DNA of 64,000 bases from the NCBI GenBank assembly GCA_032027165.1, contig JAVSMO010000001.1, positions 2,100,181 through 2,164,180 on the forward strand, in the 5' to 3' direction. Made by a program: the position numbers and the translations under genes. Each line of letters begins with the position of its first letter. The first letter of the stretch is position 1. Source of the stretch: Denitratisoma sp. Its GTDB lineage: Bacteria; Pseudomonadota; Gammaproteobacteria; Burkholderiales; Rhodocyclaceae. Below are positions 9,349 through 20,593 of the stretch, one piece after another. The notes beneath the pieces were generated by a model that had not been told where the DNA came from, did no database searches, and saw nothing but the letters and a program-made list of their open reading frames with translations.

Positions 9349-9912
9349 TCAGGAAGGACGCGAGCCGGTCGGAAAGGGCCAGGCAGCTGCCGGGTTGAGC
9401 GACGACTTCAGGCCGGGGGCTGCAGCAGTTGAAGGCGCAGCAGCGGCTGGTGCGGGGGCTGCTGCCGGCTTCGCAGCGGGCTTCGCAGCTTTCTTTGCCG
9501 CAGGCTTCTTTTTAGCCGCTTTCTTTGCCGCAGGTTTTTTGGCAGCTTTCTTTGCCGCAGGCTTTTTCTTAGCCGCTTTTTTTGCCGCAGGCTTTTTCTT
9601 AGCCGCTTTTTTTGCCGCAGGCTTTTTCTTGGCCGCTTTTTTTGCCGCAGGCTTTTTCTTTGCGACTTTCTTCGCAACCTTCTTCGCCGCCGGCTTCTTC
9701 TTTGCCGCCGGCTTCTTGGCGGCCTTCTTCGCCGCCGGCTTCTTGGCAGCGGCCTTCTTCGCCGCCGGTTTCTTGGCAGCGGCCTTCTTCACTGCCGGCT
9801 TCTTGGCAGCGGCCTTCTTCGCCGCCGGCTTCTTGGCAGCGGCTTTCTTCACCGCCGGTTTCTTGGCGGCGGGCTTCTTGGCTTTAGAAGCGGGTTTCTT
9901 AGCAGTAGCCAT
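9349..9912 (-). CDS. Histone H1-like alanine/lysine/proline-rich DNA-binding protein
   Basis: This 187-residue protein is almost entirely KPAAKKAA-type repeats, with a less repetitive C-terminal tail (about 150-187) ending LNPAAAWPFPTGSRPS. The composition is that of eukaryotic histone H1 tails and of bacterial AlgP/BpH1-type proteins, which bind DNA without sequence preference and affect nucleoid state. AGGAGG lies six bases before the ATG at 9912. The gene is built of two blocks of 30-base tandem repeats with different codon choice (AAA-rich near the 3' end, AAG-rich near the 5' end). A short copy of its first 32 bases is found at 58916-58947. Confidence 0.85.
   Translation of the reverse strand: MATAKKPASKAKKPAAKKPAVKKAAAKKPAAKKAAAKKPAVKKAAAKKPAAKKAAAKKPAAKKAAKKPAAKKKPAAKKVAKKVAKKKPAAKKAAKKKPAAKKAAKKKPAAKKAAKKKPAAKKAAKKPAAKKAAKKKPAAKKAAKPAAKPAAAPAPAAAAPSTAAAPGLKSSLNPAAAWPFPTGSRPS
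9551..9660 (-). repeat. 30-base tandem repeats, AAA-rich block of the H1-like gene
   Basis: Three full 30-base units (9551-9580, 9581-9610, 9611-9640) plus a 20-base partial unit differ by at most one base. Each encodes KKKPAAKKAA and carries runs of seven A on the coding strand, which are slippage-prone. Confidence 0.85.
9721..9870 (-). repeat. 30-base tandem repeats, AAG-rich block of the H1-like gene
   Basis: Five consecutive 30-base units (9721-9750 to 9841-9870) differ by a few bases each and encode AAKKPAAKKA-type decapeptides with mostly AAG and GCC codons. Confidence 0.85.
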
Positions 9913-10496
9913 CTCAAACCTCCTATATGAAGTAACAGGAAAGAAACAACATCAACTACAGTCCGTCTCGACTAGCACGGACTATCCAACAGAGCGGCAA
10001 AGCCGCACCGATTGAATTCCAAATGCCACTAGCCACCGACGCCGCCAACATGTGCGCAAACGGCATTCGACGCACTATCGCCATCAGCTGCGGTTCGTTT
10101 CGGGTGGCTTGGGCGCCGGCAGTGATGCCACTGCGGCTGAAGAAGAGGGGGGATGAAGGTAAGAAAGAAGGGAAAAGGGGAGCGCCGGAACTGGAGGGAG
10201 GTCGCGGCCTGTGGCCGACGAATATCGCAATCTGCATCAAGCGGTCTCCGTACTTCTCCTGCTGCCTGGTTCGTTGAACTGCCTCATTCCCTTTGCGGCC
10301 ACGCTCTGCCGCACATCATTTTGGCACTGCCACAACCCACTAGATCTAGTGCCTTGGCGAATATTTCGACCTAATTCTAGTAGCTTGACTTTTCGGATGC
10401 AAGTGTTTTTTGCATTTTTTGTCATACGCGGCAAATCAGTGTCGCAAAAAATCCGCGCGCGCAGACATCATGAGATCCCGATCAGCAGGCGATCTT
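9913..10496. other. Intergenic region upstream of the H1-like gene
   Basis: No coding gene is supported in these 584 bases. The stretch holds the H1 leader, a purine-rich run (about 10136-10200), a 12-base perfect palindrome ACTAGATCTAGT (10339-10350) inside a larger GGCACT/AGTGCC inverted repeat (10323-10353), and an AT-rich hairpin ATGCAA/TTGCAT (10397-10415) followed on the plus strand by five or more T. The last could end a small plus-strand RNA, but I see no convincing promoter for one. Confidence 0.5.
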
Positions 10497-11051
10497 TCAC
10501 GCCTTGCGGCAGGCGAGAAGTCGATCGAGATGGGCCCAGTCGAAAAGCGGGCCAGGATCCGTCTTGCGACCAGGCGCAATCTCGGCATGACCAACGATGT
10601 CTTCGATGGGGTAGCGCTGTTGAAGGCTGTGAATCAGCCGAACCAGAACCGCATATTGCCGCGGATCGAAAGGTAACTCGTCGCTCCCCTCCAATTCGAT
10701 GCCGATCGAGAAATCATTGCAGCGTTCGACGCCACGCCAGCTCGAGGCGCCTGCATGCCAGGCACGCAAATCGCAGGGCACGAATTGCACGAGCCCGCCA
10801 TCGCGTCGGATCAGGAAATGCGCTGAGACGCGTAGAAACTGGATTTCGCGATAGTAGGGATGCGCCTCGGGATCCAGCGTATTCGTGAAGAGTCGCACGA
10901 TCCCGTCCCCGCCGAATACGCCGGGGGGCAGGGATATGGCGTGAACAACGATCAGTCGCACCGCCTGTCCGGCGGGCCGCTCATCGCAATTGGGGGAAGG
11001 GATGCGCCGCGCACCGATCAGCCAGCCTTCGGCATCAAGCTCGCTATTCAT
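10497..11051 (-). CDS. ampD: 1,6-anhydro-N-acetylmuramyl-L-alanine amidase AmpD
   Basis: This 184-residue cytoplasmic zinc amidase of the N-acetylmuramoyl-L-alanine amidase 2 fold removes the peptide from anhydro-muropeptides during cell-wall recycling. Zinc ligands His37 (VVHAIS), His155 and Asp165 (GHAEIAPGRKTDPG) and catalytic Glu120 line up with the E. coli enzyme, as does Lys163. There is no signal peptide. It overlaps the end of pilR by eight bases and is probably cotranscribed with it. Confidence 0.93.
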   Translation of the reverse strand: MNSELDAEGWLIGARRIPSPNCDERPAGQAVRLIVVHAISLPPGVFGGDGIVRLFTNTLDPEAHPYYREIQFLRVSAHFLIRRDGGLVQFVPCDLRAWHAGASSWRGVERCNDFSIGIELEGSDELPFDPRQYAVLVRLIHSLQQRYPIEDIVGHAEIAPGRKTDPGPLFDWAHLDRLLACRKA

Positions 11052-12420
11052 TCAACCCGAGCCGCTCCATCCGGTAACGCAGGGAACGGAAAGTGACGCC
11101 GAGCAGCTTGGCAGCCGCCGTCCGGTTGAAGCGCGTTTTCTGCAGGGCATCCAGGATCGCCTGTTTCTCGACCCGGTCGAGATGATCCTGGAGCGAGGTG
11201 TCTCCCTTTCCCTCCTGCGAAAGTGGGGGCGCATCCGGTTCCGCCTGTGGAGCCAAATGCAGATCCTCAACTCCAATTTCGCTGCCCCCCATCAAGGCCA
11301 GGGTGCGCTCCAGGATATTCTCCAATTCGCGCACATTGCCCGGAAACGGGTATTCACCCAGAGCCTTGATCGCCTTCTGGCTCAGGCGCGGCATTGGCAT
11401 GCCGGCCTCGCGCGCCAAGCGAGCCAGAATGCTCTCAGCCAGGAGAGGAATGTCCTCGCGGCATTCGCGCAGGGCCGGCATCTTCAGTTCGATCACGTCC
11501 AGCCTATAGAACAGATCCTGGCGAAAACGGGCTGCGGCCACCAGTTGCTTCAGGTTCTGGTGGGTGGCGCTGATGATGCGGACGTCCACGGGATCCTCGG
11601 CTGGAGCGCCAACCTTGCGTACGCGCTTCTCCTGTATGGCGCGCAGCAGCTTGACCTGCATGGTCAGCGGCAAATCGGCCACTTCATCAAGAAACAGGGT
11701 GCCGCCGTGCGCTGCCTGGAAAAAGCCATCACGATCGGCATCGGCTCCAGTGAATGCGCCCTTCTTGTAACCGAAGAACTCGCTTTCCATCAAGTTCTCC
11801 GGGATGGCACCGCAATTGACAGCTATGAAGGGCTGTCCCCGCCGGGCCCCTTGCTCATGGATGAGCCGCGCAGCCAATTCCTTGCCGCTGCCGGATTCGC
11901 CGCTGATATAGACCGGGGCCTGGCTACGCGCAACCTTGCCTATCATGGTACGGGCTTGGCAAATCGCCTGGGATTCGCCGAGCAGCGCCTGCCCCGTCAC
12001 TTCGGGCCGGCTCGCGTCCTGGCTCGGCAGATTGAGCACCGATTTCACGAGGGCCCGCAACTGCTCCAGCGAAACCGGTTTGGGAACGTAATCGAAAGCC
12101 CCTGCCTTCAATGCAGAAACGGCATTTTCCATGCTGCCGTGGGCGGTAATGACTGCCACCGGCAGGTCCCGGCATTGCTCTCCGATGTAGCGCACCAGTT
12201 CCAGCCCGTCGCCGTCTGGCAGACGCATATCCGTCAGGCAAAGTTGATAGGCATTTTCGGCCAGAAACCGGCGTGCCTCCGCCACGTTCGCCGCACAGTC
12301 CGCATACAAGCCCATGCGCGACAGCGTCATGTCGAGCAACTCGCGGATGTCGTCCTCGTCGTCAACGACAAGAACCCGACCTACCCCAGATGCTGTCCTG
12401 CGATCCTGTTTTCCCGCCAC
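11044..12420 (-). CDS. pilR: Sigma-54-dependent response regulator PilR
   Basis: This 458-residue NtrC-type regulator has a receiver domain (about 14-130; acidic pocket Asp20/Asp21, phospho-acceptor Asp64, Lys114), a sigma-54 AAA+ domain (about 145-380; Walker A GESGSGKE at 174-181, GAFTGA loop at 221-226) and a Fis-type helix-turn-helix at the C-terminus (NRTAAAKLLGVTFRSLRYRM). The PilR call rests on pairing with a six-helix PilS kinase; PilR normally activates pilA. I prefer the GTG at 12420, with GGGAG nine bases upstream and a 40-base overlap with pilS. An ATG at 12474 would add 18 residues. Confidence 0.85.
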   Translation of the reverse strand: MAGKQDRRTASGVGRVLVVDDEDDIRELLDMTLSRMGLYADCAANVAEARRFLAENAYQLCLTDMRLPDGDGLELVRYIGEQCRDLPVAVITAHGSMENAVSALKAGAFDYVPKPVSLEQLRALVKSVLNLPSQDASRPEVTGQALLGESQAICQARTMIGKVARSQAPVYISGESGSGKELAARLIHEQGARRGQPFIAVNCGAIPENLMESEFFGYKKGAFTGADADRDGFFQAAHGGTLFLDEVADLPLTMQVKLLRAIQEKRVRKVGAPAEDPVDVRIISATHQNLKQLVAAARFRQDLFYRLDVIELKMPALRECREDIPLLAESILARLAREAGMPMPRLSQKAIKALGEYPFPGNVRELENILERTLALMGGSEIGVEDLHLAPQAEPDAPPLSQEGKGDTSLQDHLDRVEKQAILDALQKTRFNRTAAAKLLGVTFRSLRYRMERLGLNE

Positions 12421-14003
12421 TGCTGGTTTCTCCCGATAATCCGGAAATGCGCGCCAGGCTCGTTGCCGACCCATTCGAGGACCGCATCATTCGCCTCGCA
12501 CAGCTCTCGGGCTATATACAGTCCGAGCCCGGTTCCCTTGCTATGGGTAGTGAAAAAGGGCTCAAATATCTTGCTGCGCGCCTCCTCGCCCACCCCGGTC
12601 CCATCGTCAATGATATGCAATTCGACGCGCTCCGAGGCGGGTAACTCGAGTGCCTCGATTTTCACTGCCCCTGGCCTGCCGCTGCAATAACGTTGTGCAT
12701 TTGACAGCAGATTCCAGAGCACCTGGTTGAGGTGGGCACGGTCAAAGAGAAGCGTCGCATCGGCTCCCGTCTTCAACGCAAAAAGAGGCCTGTCGATCTG
12801 CTCGTGCATGGCCATTTCATCCAGAAAGCTTTCCAGAAAGCCGGCCAGCCGTATCGGCTCAGGCGAGGCCCGGTCGCGCCGCCCCAATTCCAGCACGTCG
12901 CGCACCAGTCGCTCCAGGCGCAGCGCATTGTCGTTAATGATGCGCGACAGTCGCTCATACCCCTCCGCCCGTTTCTCCTCCCGCAGCAACTCGGCAGCGT
13001 GGCTAATGGCAGAAAGCGGATTGCGAATTTCATGGGCGATGTTCGCCGTCAGCCTGCCAAGCGCGGCCAGCTTGATTTGCTGAGCTTGTTGCTGGATGCG
13101 GCCCATGTCCTCGATATAGATGAGGACGTCGCCGCTTTCGCCGGCGCTAAGAAGGCGCACGCGCAGCAACGCCCCGCTGCCCGGCACGCGCAGCGACGCC
13201 ACCCGCTCCTTCGAGTCATTCTTGAAGCTGCGGTATTCGCCGGCAAGCACAACCGAGAAGGAGGCCAGGTCCGGATGGGACGGGGGATGCACCCCAAGCA
13301 GTACTTCTGCCTGCGGATTCCACTGCCGCACTCTCTCACTGGAATCCACGACCATCACCCCATCCTGCATGTCGCGGATGACTCGCTCGCTGACCGACAG
13401 CTGATTGGCCAGATCAATGCCGCGCTGGCGTGCCAGTTCCTCATTGGCAATGACACGCTTGGCGAGGAGCCTGGCGGAAATCGCCGTGGCAAAGAAGCCT
13501 GTGCAAAGGATGCCGGTCTGGACGAAGTCGGCCAGGTCGGCGCCAGACTCGAGCACGCGGGCGCCCTGCTCGAACAGCACTGCAACGGTAGCAAGGGCCG
13601 CATAAAACAAGGTCAGCCGACCTTGGCCGACCAAACCTGCCCCCGCCAGCACGACCAGCAACATGACGGCCACGCCGCTTTTCTCGCCGCCGCTCGCGTA
13701 CATCATCAGGGTGATCGCGAGGATGTCGACCGACACCTGAAGCGTAAGGAGCTTGTTGAATCCGAAACGCAGCTGCTTCAGTGCCCCATAGAAAAAGATC
13801 GCCAACAGCCAGTAGGCCAGGCAGGTCCACACGAACAGCATCAGGTTCTGCGAACCGAGGCCGCTCGTCCTCGGGTAGAAAGCGACGGCGAGCATGAACA
13901 CGCTCGCCACGATCAGGCGATAGATATTGAAATAGTGGAGCGATGTCCAGACCGAAACGGGGCGGCCGGCCGTATAGGGTATGCCAGAACGGCCTTCAGT
14001 CAT
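12381..14003 (-). CDS. pilS: Membrane sensor histidine kinase PilS
   Basis: This 540-residue kinase has six hydrophobic helices in the first ~190 residues, a PAS-like segment, a HisKA domain with phospho-acceptor His324 (NIAHEIRNPLSA) and a HATPase domain (DDGTGVG, KGTGLGLYIARE). It phosphorylates the adjacent PilR. In PilS of other bacteria the membrane helices sense pilin level. The ATG at 14003 overlaps the preceding small gene's stop (ATGACTGA), which suggests translational coupling. The open frame extends to 14087 without support. Confidence 0.87.
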   Translation of the reverse strand: MTEGRSGIPYTAGRPVSVWTSLHYFNIYRLIVASVFMLAVAFYPRTSGLGSQNLMLFVWTCLAYWLLAIFFYGALKQLRFGFNKLLTLQVSVDILAITLMMYASGGEKSGVAVMLLVVLAGAGLVGQGRLTLFYAALATVAVLFEQGARVLESGADLADFVQTGILCTGFFATAISARLLAKRVIANEELARQRGIDLANQLSVSERVIRDMQDGVMVVDSSERVRQWNPQAEVLLGVHPPSHPDLASFSVVLAGEYRSFKNDSKERVASLRVPGSGALLRVRLLSAGESGDVLIYIEDMGRIQQQAQQIKLAALGRLTANIAHEIRNPLSAISHAAELLREEKRAEGYERLSRIINDNALRLERLVRDVLELGRRDRASPEPIRLAGFLESFLDEMAMHEQIDRPLFALKTGADATLLFDRAHLNQVLWNLLSNAQRYCSGRPGAVKIEALELPASERVELHIIDDGTGVGEEARSKIFEPFFTTHSKGTGLGLYIARELCEANDAVLEWVGNEPGAHFRIIGRNQQWRENRIAGQHLG

Positions 14004-14226
14004 GGGCGCCCAAGCGACGGTGCTCTTCGCAGCAGAAGCGCCCGCCATTGCCTTCGAGAGCCTCGCTCTCGGGAAGGTGCACGCCACAGTGCGCGCAGGC
14101 GACCATACGCTCGGACGCTTTAGGCCTGCTCGAATCTCCTGCGCGGCGTGATGTTGCGCGCTGGTAACCTTTGAAAACGAGATAGGCGAGGAAGCCGAGA
14201 AAGAGCAGCAGGATCAGCTTGGACAT
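13996..14226 (-). CDS. PP0621-family small membrane protein with zinc-ribbon-like motif
   Basis: This 76-residue protein has one N-terminal membrane helix (LILLLFLGFLAYLVFKGY) and a cysteine motif CAHCG...CC that should bind a metal. It belongs to a small conserved family of unknown function that is often next to pilS in beta- and gammaproteobacteria. It is the first gene of the probable PP0621-pilS-pilR-ampD transcript. Confidence 0.8.
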   Translation of the reverse strand: MSKLILLLFLGFLAYLVFKGYQRATSRRAGDSSRPKASERMVACAHCGVHLPESEALEGNGGRFCCEEHRRLGAHD

Positions 14227-14270
14227 GCCTGGCTCCGTCGCCGCCCGTCTTAGGCGGGCGATGTTAGGAT

Positions 14271-14347
14271 TGGTCGGGGTGAGAGGATTTGAACCTCCGA
14301 CTCCTGCGTCCCGAACGCAGTACTCTACCAGGCTGAGCTACACCCCG
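14271..14347 (-). tRNA. tRNA-Pro (anticodon CGG)
   Basis: The reverse strand folds as a standard cloverleaf. The acceptor is CGGGGTG/CACCCCG with discriminator A, the anticodon stem is CTGCG/CGCAG with loop TTCGGGA (anticodon CGG), and the T arm is GGAGGTTCAAATCCTC-like. The CCA end is encoded (14271-14273). It lies 67 bases downstream of ispB. Confidence 0.95.
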
Positions 14348-14414
14348 ACGTCTTGGCTGGGCACTATGGGCAACCGCCAGCCGAAACGAATGCAGCCGCG
14401 ACCGCGCCTTCAAA

Positions 14415-15383
14415 TCAGAAGTCGCGTGCGACTGCAAACGATGCCAATTGTACCAGAGAATCCCTGAATGGCGAAGCCGGCAGCGGTACTACGGCCTCTA
14501 GCGCAAGCCTTGCCTCGGCCTCGGCATGACGCCGCGTCTCGTCCAGTGCCCCCGTGGCACGAATCGCCCCCAGCACCCCCGGCAATGACTCGCGCCCGCC
14601 TTCCTCGATGGCGTGGCGCACGCAGGCCGACTGCTCGGCGCTGCCGTGCTTCATGGCGTGGATCAGCGGCAGCGTCGGCTTGCCCTCTGCCAGATCGTCG
14701 CCGAGGTGCTTGCCGGTGGCCGCCTCGTCGCCGGAATAATCCAGTACGTCGTCGACCAGTTGAAAGGCCGTGCCCAGATGCATGCCGTAGCGCGCCATGC
14801 CTTCCTCGATTGCCGCTGGAGCGCCGGAAAGAATGGCGCCCAGGCGCGCCGCCGCCTCAAACAGTTTGGCCGTCTTGTAGCGGATCACCTGCAGGTACTG
14901 CGGGATGTCGACATCGGCGTTATGGCAATTGAGCAGCTGCAGCACTTCGCCTTCGGCGATGGTATTGGTGGCGTCGGCCAGCACCTGCTGGATGCGCATG
15001 CTGCCCACCGATACCATCATCTGGAAGGCACGGGAGTAAAGGAAATCCCCCACCAACACCGAAGCGGCGTTACCGAAAAGGGCATTGGCAGTTTGGTTGC
15101 CGCGGCGCAATTCGGACTCGTCCACCACATCGTCGTGCAGGAGGGTAGCGGTATGAATGAACTCCACCACCGCTGCCAGTTCCTGATGGTGGGTGCCGCG
15201 GTAGCCCAGCGCACCTGCCGAGAAAAGTACCAGAGCCGGGCGAAGCCGCTTGCCGCCGGCGCCGATGATGTATTCGGCCACTTGGCGGATCAGGACAACG
15301 TCGGAGTGCAGCCGGTCGCGGATGACCGCATCCACCGCCCGCATGTCGGCGGCGATCGGCTCGTAAAGGATTTCGAGGCTCAA
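14415..15383 (-). CDS. ispB: Octaprenyl diphosphate synthase (polyprenyl synthetase)
   Basis: This 322-residue trans-isoprenyl diphosphate synthase makes the side chain of ubiquinone from farnesyl diphosphate and isopentenyl diphosphate. Both aspartate-rich motifs are present: HDDVVDE (Asp84, 85, 88) and [10 protein letters not shown] (Asp211, 212, 215). GGKRLRP lies near the N-terminus. No ATG fits the family's N-terminus; I place the start at TTG 15383 ([14 protein letters not shown]), as the frame upstream is not family-like and no good ribosome-binding site is visible. It is divergent from rplU, as in many proteobacteria. Confidence 0.9.
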   Translation of the reverse strand: MSLEILYEPIAADMRAVDAVIRDRLHSDVVLIRQVAEYIIGAGGKRLRPALVLFSAGALGYRGTHHQELAAVVEFIHTATLLHDDVVDESELRRGNQTANALFGNAASVLVGDFLYSRAFQMMVSVGSMRIQQVLADATNTIAEGEVLQLLNCHNADVDIPQYLQVIRYKTAKLFEAAARLGAILSGAPAAIEEGMARYGMHLGTAFQLVDDVLDYSGDEAATGKHLGDDLAEGKPTLPLIHAMKHGSAEQSACVRHAIEEGGRESLPGVLGAIRATGALDETRRHAEAEARLALEAVVPLPASPFRDSLVQLASFAVARDF

Positions 15384-15456
15384 GGCTGGGGCAATTACGG
15401 GAAAAGCGGCATGGTAGGGGGGCGCCCGGGCGGCGTCAAGCAAGGCAAATTTCCTT

Positions 15457-15485
15457 TTGACTCTAACACCTTGCATATGTATAAT
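15457..15485 (+). promoter_or_regulatory. Sigma-70 promoter of rplU-rpmA
   Basis: TTGACT (15457-15462) and TATAAT (15480-15485) are spaced by 17 bases. Transcription would begin near 15492, about 33 bases before rplU. This is among the strongest-looking promoters in the window, as expected for ribosomal proteins. Confidence 0.85.
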
Positions 15486-15524
15486 GCTCGGTCCTGTTGC
15501 AACACGAACCACACGGAGTCCATC

Positions 15525-15836
15525 ATGTATGCGGTCATAAAAACCGGCGGCAAGCAGTATCGCGTCGCGGCCGGCGAAAAACTGAAAATAGAACAGATAC
15601 CGGCAGAAGTGGGCGCTGAAATCACCCTCGACCAGGTCCTCATGGTCGGAGATGGCGAGTCGGTGAAAATCGGCGCGCCGCTGGTGCAAGGCGCTTCTGT
15701 CAAGGCGAAAGTCCTCGCCCAGGGCCGGCACGACAAAGTGAAGATCTTCAAGATGCGCCGGCGCAAGCACTACCAGAAGCACCAGGGCCACCGGCAGAAC
15801 TTCACCGAAATCCAGATTTCCGGCATTTCGGCGTAA
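15525..15836 (+). CDS. rplU: 50S ribosomal protein L21
   Basis: This 103-residue L21 begins [14 protein letters not shown], the family's diagnostic start, and contains the basic [16 protein letters not shown] region that contacts 23S rRNA. GGAG lies six bases before the ATG. It is first in the rplU-rpmA pair under a strong promoter. Confidence 0.97.
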   Translation: MYAVIKTGGKQYRVAAGEKLKIEQIPAEVGAEITLDQVLMVGDGESVKIGAPLVQGASVKAKVLAQGRHDKVKIFKMRRRKHYQKHQGHRQNFTEIQISGISA

Positions 15837-15851
15837 GCAAGGAGCAGACAC

Positions 15852-18331
<2,480 letters not shown>

Positions 18332-18374
18332 CGGCATCCCGGCCGGGTCGCCACCCTATTCTTTTTCCGGATTA

Positions 18375-18408
18375 CAAATAAAAAACGGCCGCCCGAAGGC
18401 GGCCGTTT
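18375..18408 (-). terminator. Intrinsic terminator of the porin gene
   Basis: An 11-bp perfect stem (18383-18393 and 18398-18408) with a CGAA loop is followed on the minus strand by TTTATTTG. It sits between the convergent proB and porin genes and may work weakly for proB too. Confidence 0.8.
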
Positions 18409-18438
18409 CGAGACTTGCTAATTGACTCGGAGAGTCGC

Positions 18439-19590
18439 TTAGAAGTTGTGGGCCATGCCGAAGTACCACTGGCGGGAATCCTCGCCACCGGCACCGGACG
18501 TGGCGGTCGCGCCGTTCGCGCCGAGGCCGAACATGTCGTAGGCGCCCATGCTGTTGTTGTTGACCTTGGTGTAGAACACGCCGGCCGAAGTGCGCTTCGA
18601 GAAGGCGTAGTCGTAGCCAAGCATCCACTGATGGGCTTTGTAGTCGCCGCCGGTACCCGCGGCGATGGCGGAGCCGCTGTGGCTGCCGGCACGGGCGTAC
18701 TGGCCGTAGACCTTGTGCGGGCCCCAGGCATAGCTGACCGGGATGGTCCAGGCATTGCGGGCGGCGCGGAAGCTGGCGCCGCCGTTCACGCCGGTGTCGA
18801 GCGAGCTGCGATCCCAGGCGAAGCCGATCTTCAGGCCCATGGCGAAGGTGTAGCCCACCCAGGCACGGGTGCTGCGCTGGTCGTTCTCGGCGGCGCCGTT
18901 GACCTGGCTTTCCGCGTTGGAGTTCCAGTAGCTCAGGCCGGCGGTCCAGGGGCCGTTGTTGTAGCGCACGGCACCGGTCCAGGAACGGCCGGCACCGGGG
19001 TCGCCGTTGGCGCGGTTGGTGTTGCCTTCGGTCGTGCCAGCGCCGGAACCAGTGGTGGAGTAGCCGAGGCGGGCGGTGAAGCCGTTCCAGTTCGGGCTGT
19101 CCCACATCAGCAGGTTCGGGGTACGGGTGCCGTTGCCCATGGTGGCCAGGACAGCGCCGTTCCAGACTTGCGACATGATGCCGTTGCCGACCAGGGTCTG
19201 CAGGGAGCCGGCACGGTTGCCGCCGATGGCGCCGTCGAGTTCGCCGTAGTGCACATCCCAGCGGCCGATGGTGAATTTACCCCAGCTGCCCATGAAGCCG
19301 GCGCCGGTGTTACCGGTCATGCCGATGCCACCCATGTCGTTGCCGTAGCGCATGTCCATCTGCGCCCAGGCCTTCAGACCGCCGCCGAGATCCTCGTTGA
19401 CGTTGAAGATGATGCGGGAGGACTGGTCGGAGACGCGCGATTCGCTGTCGTGGCCGGTGAAGCCGCCGCCGGACAGCTTGTAGCTTTCCCAACCGGTCGC
19501 AACACGGCCGGAAATCGTAACGTTGGTCTGCGCCAGAGCCGGAACGGCGAGCAGGCCGGCCACTGCAGCAGCGATGAGTTTCTTTTGCAT
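18439..19590 (-). CDS. Outer-membrane trimeric porin (betaproteobacterial type)
   Basis: This 383-residue porin has a signal peptide MQKKLIAAAVAGLLAVPALA cleaved before QTNVTISGRV and ends WYFGMAHNF, with the C-terminal Phe used for beta-barrel assembly. Alternating strands such as GLKAWAQMDMRYGND and KRTSAGVFYTKVNN fit a 16-strand barrel of the Burkholderia/Bordetella general porin family. GAGGAG lies seven bases before the ATG at 19590. It has its own terminator and is probably monocistronic and highly expressed. Pore selectivity cannot be told. Confidence 0.92.
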   Translation of the reverse strand: MQKKLIAAAVAGLLAVPALAQTNVTISGRVATGWESYKLSGGGFTGHDSESRVSDQSSRIIFNVNEDLGGGLKAWAQMDMRYGNDMGGIGMTGNTGAGFMGSWGKFTIGRWDVHYGELDGAIGGNRAGSLQTLVGNGIMSQVWNGAVLATMGNGTRTPNLLMWDSPNWNGFTARLGYSTTGSGAGTTEGNTNRANGDPGAGRSWTGAVRYNNGPWTAGLSYWNSNAESQVNGAAENDQRSTRAWVGYTFAMGLKIGFAWDRSSLDTGVNGGASFRAARNAWTIPVSYAWGPHKVYGQYARAGSHSGSAIAAGTGGDYKAHQWMLGYDYAFSKRTSAGVFYTKVNNNSMGAYDMFGLGANGATATSGAGGEDSRQWYFGMAHNF

Positions 19591-19804
19591 TGTGTGAATC
19601 TCCTCTTTGTTTGAGAGTTCGGCAGGTTGCTCCGGCGCCATGTGCACATCCCGTACTGCACCGTTACTCCCCGCCTGCCTTGCTTCCCGCGAATCTGAGA
19701 AGTCGCGGTCATTGTGCCTATCCTGCCCGGGAAGGAGCAAGGAAAAAGGCGCTTTTCAGAGGAGTGTAGGCCAAGGTTGTTGCTTTTTTGCAACAGGGAT
19801 TTTT

Positions 19805-20593
19805 CTACCCAAACAGAGCGGAGAGCGCAGCCCCCGGGTCGTCGGCCCGCATGAACGCCTCTCCAACCAAAAATGCTTTTACATCATTGGCTTGCATGAT
19901 AACCACATCCGCCGGTGCGATGATGCCCGATTCGGTTACGACAGTGCGGCCCGGCGGCATGCGGGCAAGCAGGTCCAAGGTAACCTGCAATGAGACTTCA
20001 AATGTGCGCAGGTTACGGTTGTTGATGCCGATGAGCGGGGTCTTGAGGCGTAGGGCAACATCAAGTTCGGCGGCGTCGTGCACCTCGACCAGCACTGCCA
20101 TGCCCAGTTCATGGGCGAGGGCCTCCAGTTCCAGCAATAGCGGCAATTCCAGCGCCGCCACGATGAGCAGGATGCAGTCGGCTCCCATGGCGCGCGCCTC
20201 GACCACCTGGTAAGGGTCGATGATGAAGTCCTTGCGCAGCACCGGCAGCGCACAGGCTGCACGCGCCTCCTGCAGGTATTCGGGCGCACCCTGGAAGAAC
20301 TGGCGGTCTGTGAGCACCGACAGGCAAGCGGCGCCATGCGCGGCGTAACTGCGCGCGATCTCGCCGGGGCGGAAATCCGACCGGATGACGCCCTTCGAGG
20401 GGCTGGCCTTCTTGATCTCGGCGATCACCGCCGTCTTGCCGAGACTGACTTTTGCGCGGATGGCGCCGACGAAGTCGCGCGGCGGCGACTGCAGGAGCGC
20501 CTCGGCATGCAGCGCCGCCAGCGTCTTCCGTGTCTGCGCGGCGGCGACTTCCTCGCGCTTGACGGCGAGGATCTTCTGCAGGATGTCGCTCAT
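19805..20593 (-). CDS. trpC: Indole-3-glycerol phosphate synthase
   Basis: This 262-residue (beta/alpha)8 enzyme closes the indole ring in tryptophan synthesis. Conserved elements are [12 protein letters not shown] (catalytic Lys), [13 protein letters not shown] and TESGI. Its ATG overlaps the trpD stop (ATGA). It is the last gene of the trpEGDC block; no trpF, trpB or trpA follows. Residues near KVSLGKTAV are encoded by a copy of the dispersed motif. Confidence 0.96.
   Translation of the reverse strand: MSDILQKILAVKREEVAAAQTRKTLAALHAEALLQSPPRDFVGAIRAKVSLGKTAVIAEIKKASPSKGVIRSDFRPGEIARSYAAHGAACLSVLTDRQFFQGAPEYLQEARAACALPVLRKDFIIDPYQVVEARAMGADCILLIVAALELPLLLELEALAHELGMAVLVEVHDAAELDVALRLKTPLIGINNRNLRTFEVSLQVTLDLLARMPPGRTVVTESGIIAPADVVIMQANDVKAFLVGEAFMRADDPGAALSALFG
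20429..20452 (-). repeat. Dispersed 24-base motif, copy in trpC
   Basis: Left half AAAGTCAGTC and right half ACGGCG are exact, with TCGGCAAG between them. Sense orientation; encodes KVSLGKTA. Confidence 0.8.

Noticed and set aside
9551-9870. Regular 30-base repeats as a CRISPR array
   Set aside because: There are no unique spacers; the repeats are contiguous and in frame inside the H1-like gene.
10023-10277. 84-codon plus-strand frame in the H1 upstream region, and overlapping frames to 10888
   Set aside because: No ribosome-binding site, no protein-like composition, and the longer one runs antisense through ampD.
12421-12474. ATG 12474 as the pilR start
   Set aside because: It lacks a ribosome-binding site and adds 18 unlike residues; GTG 12420 is better placed.
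19785-19804. TGTTGC/GCAACA hairpin downstream of trpC as a terminator
   Set aside because: The stem is only six base pairs, the loop is six A, and there is no T-run on the minus strand.
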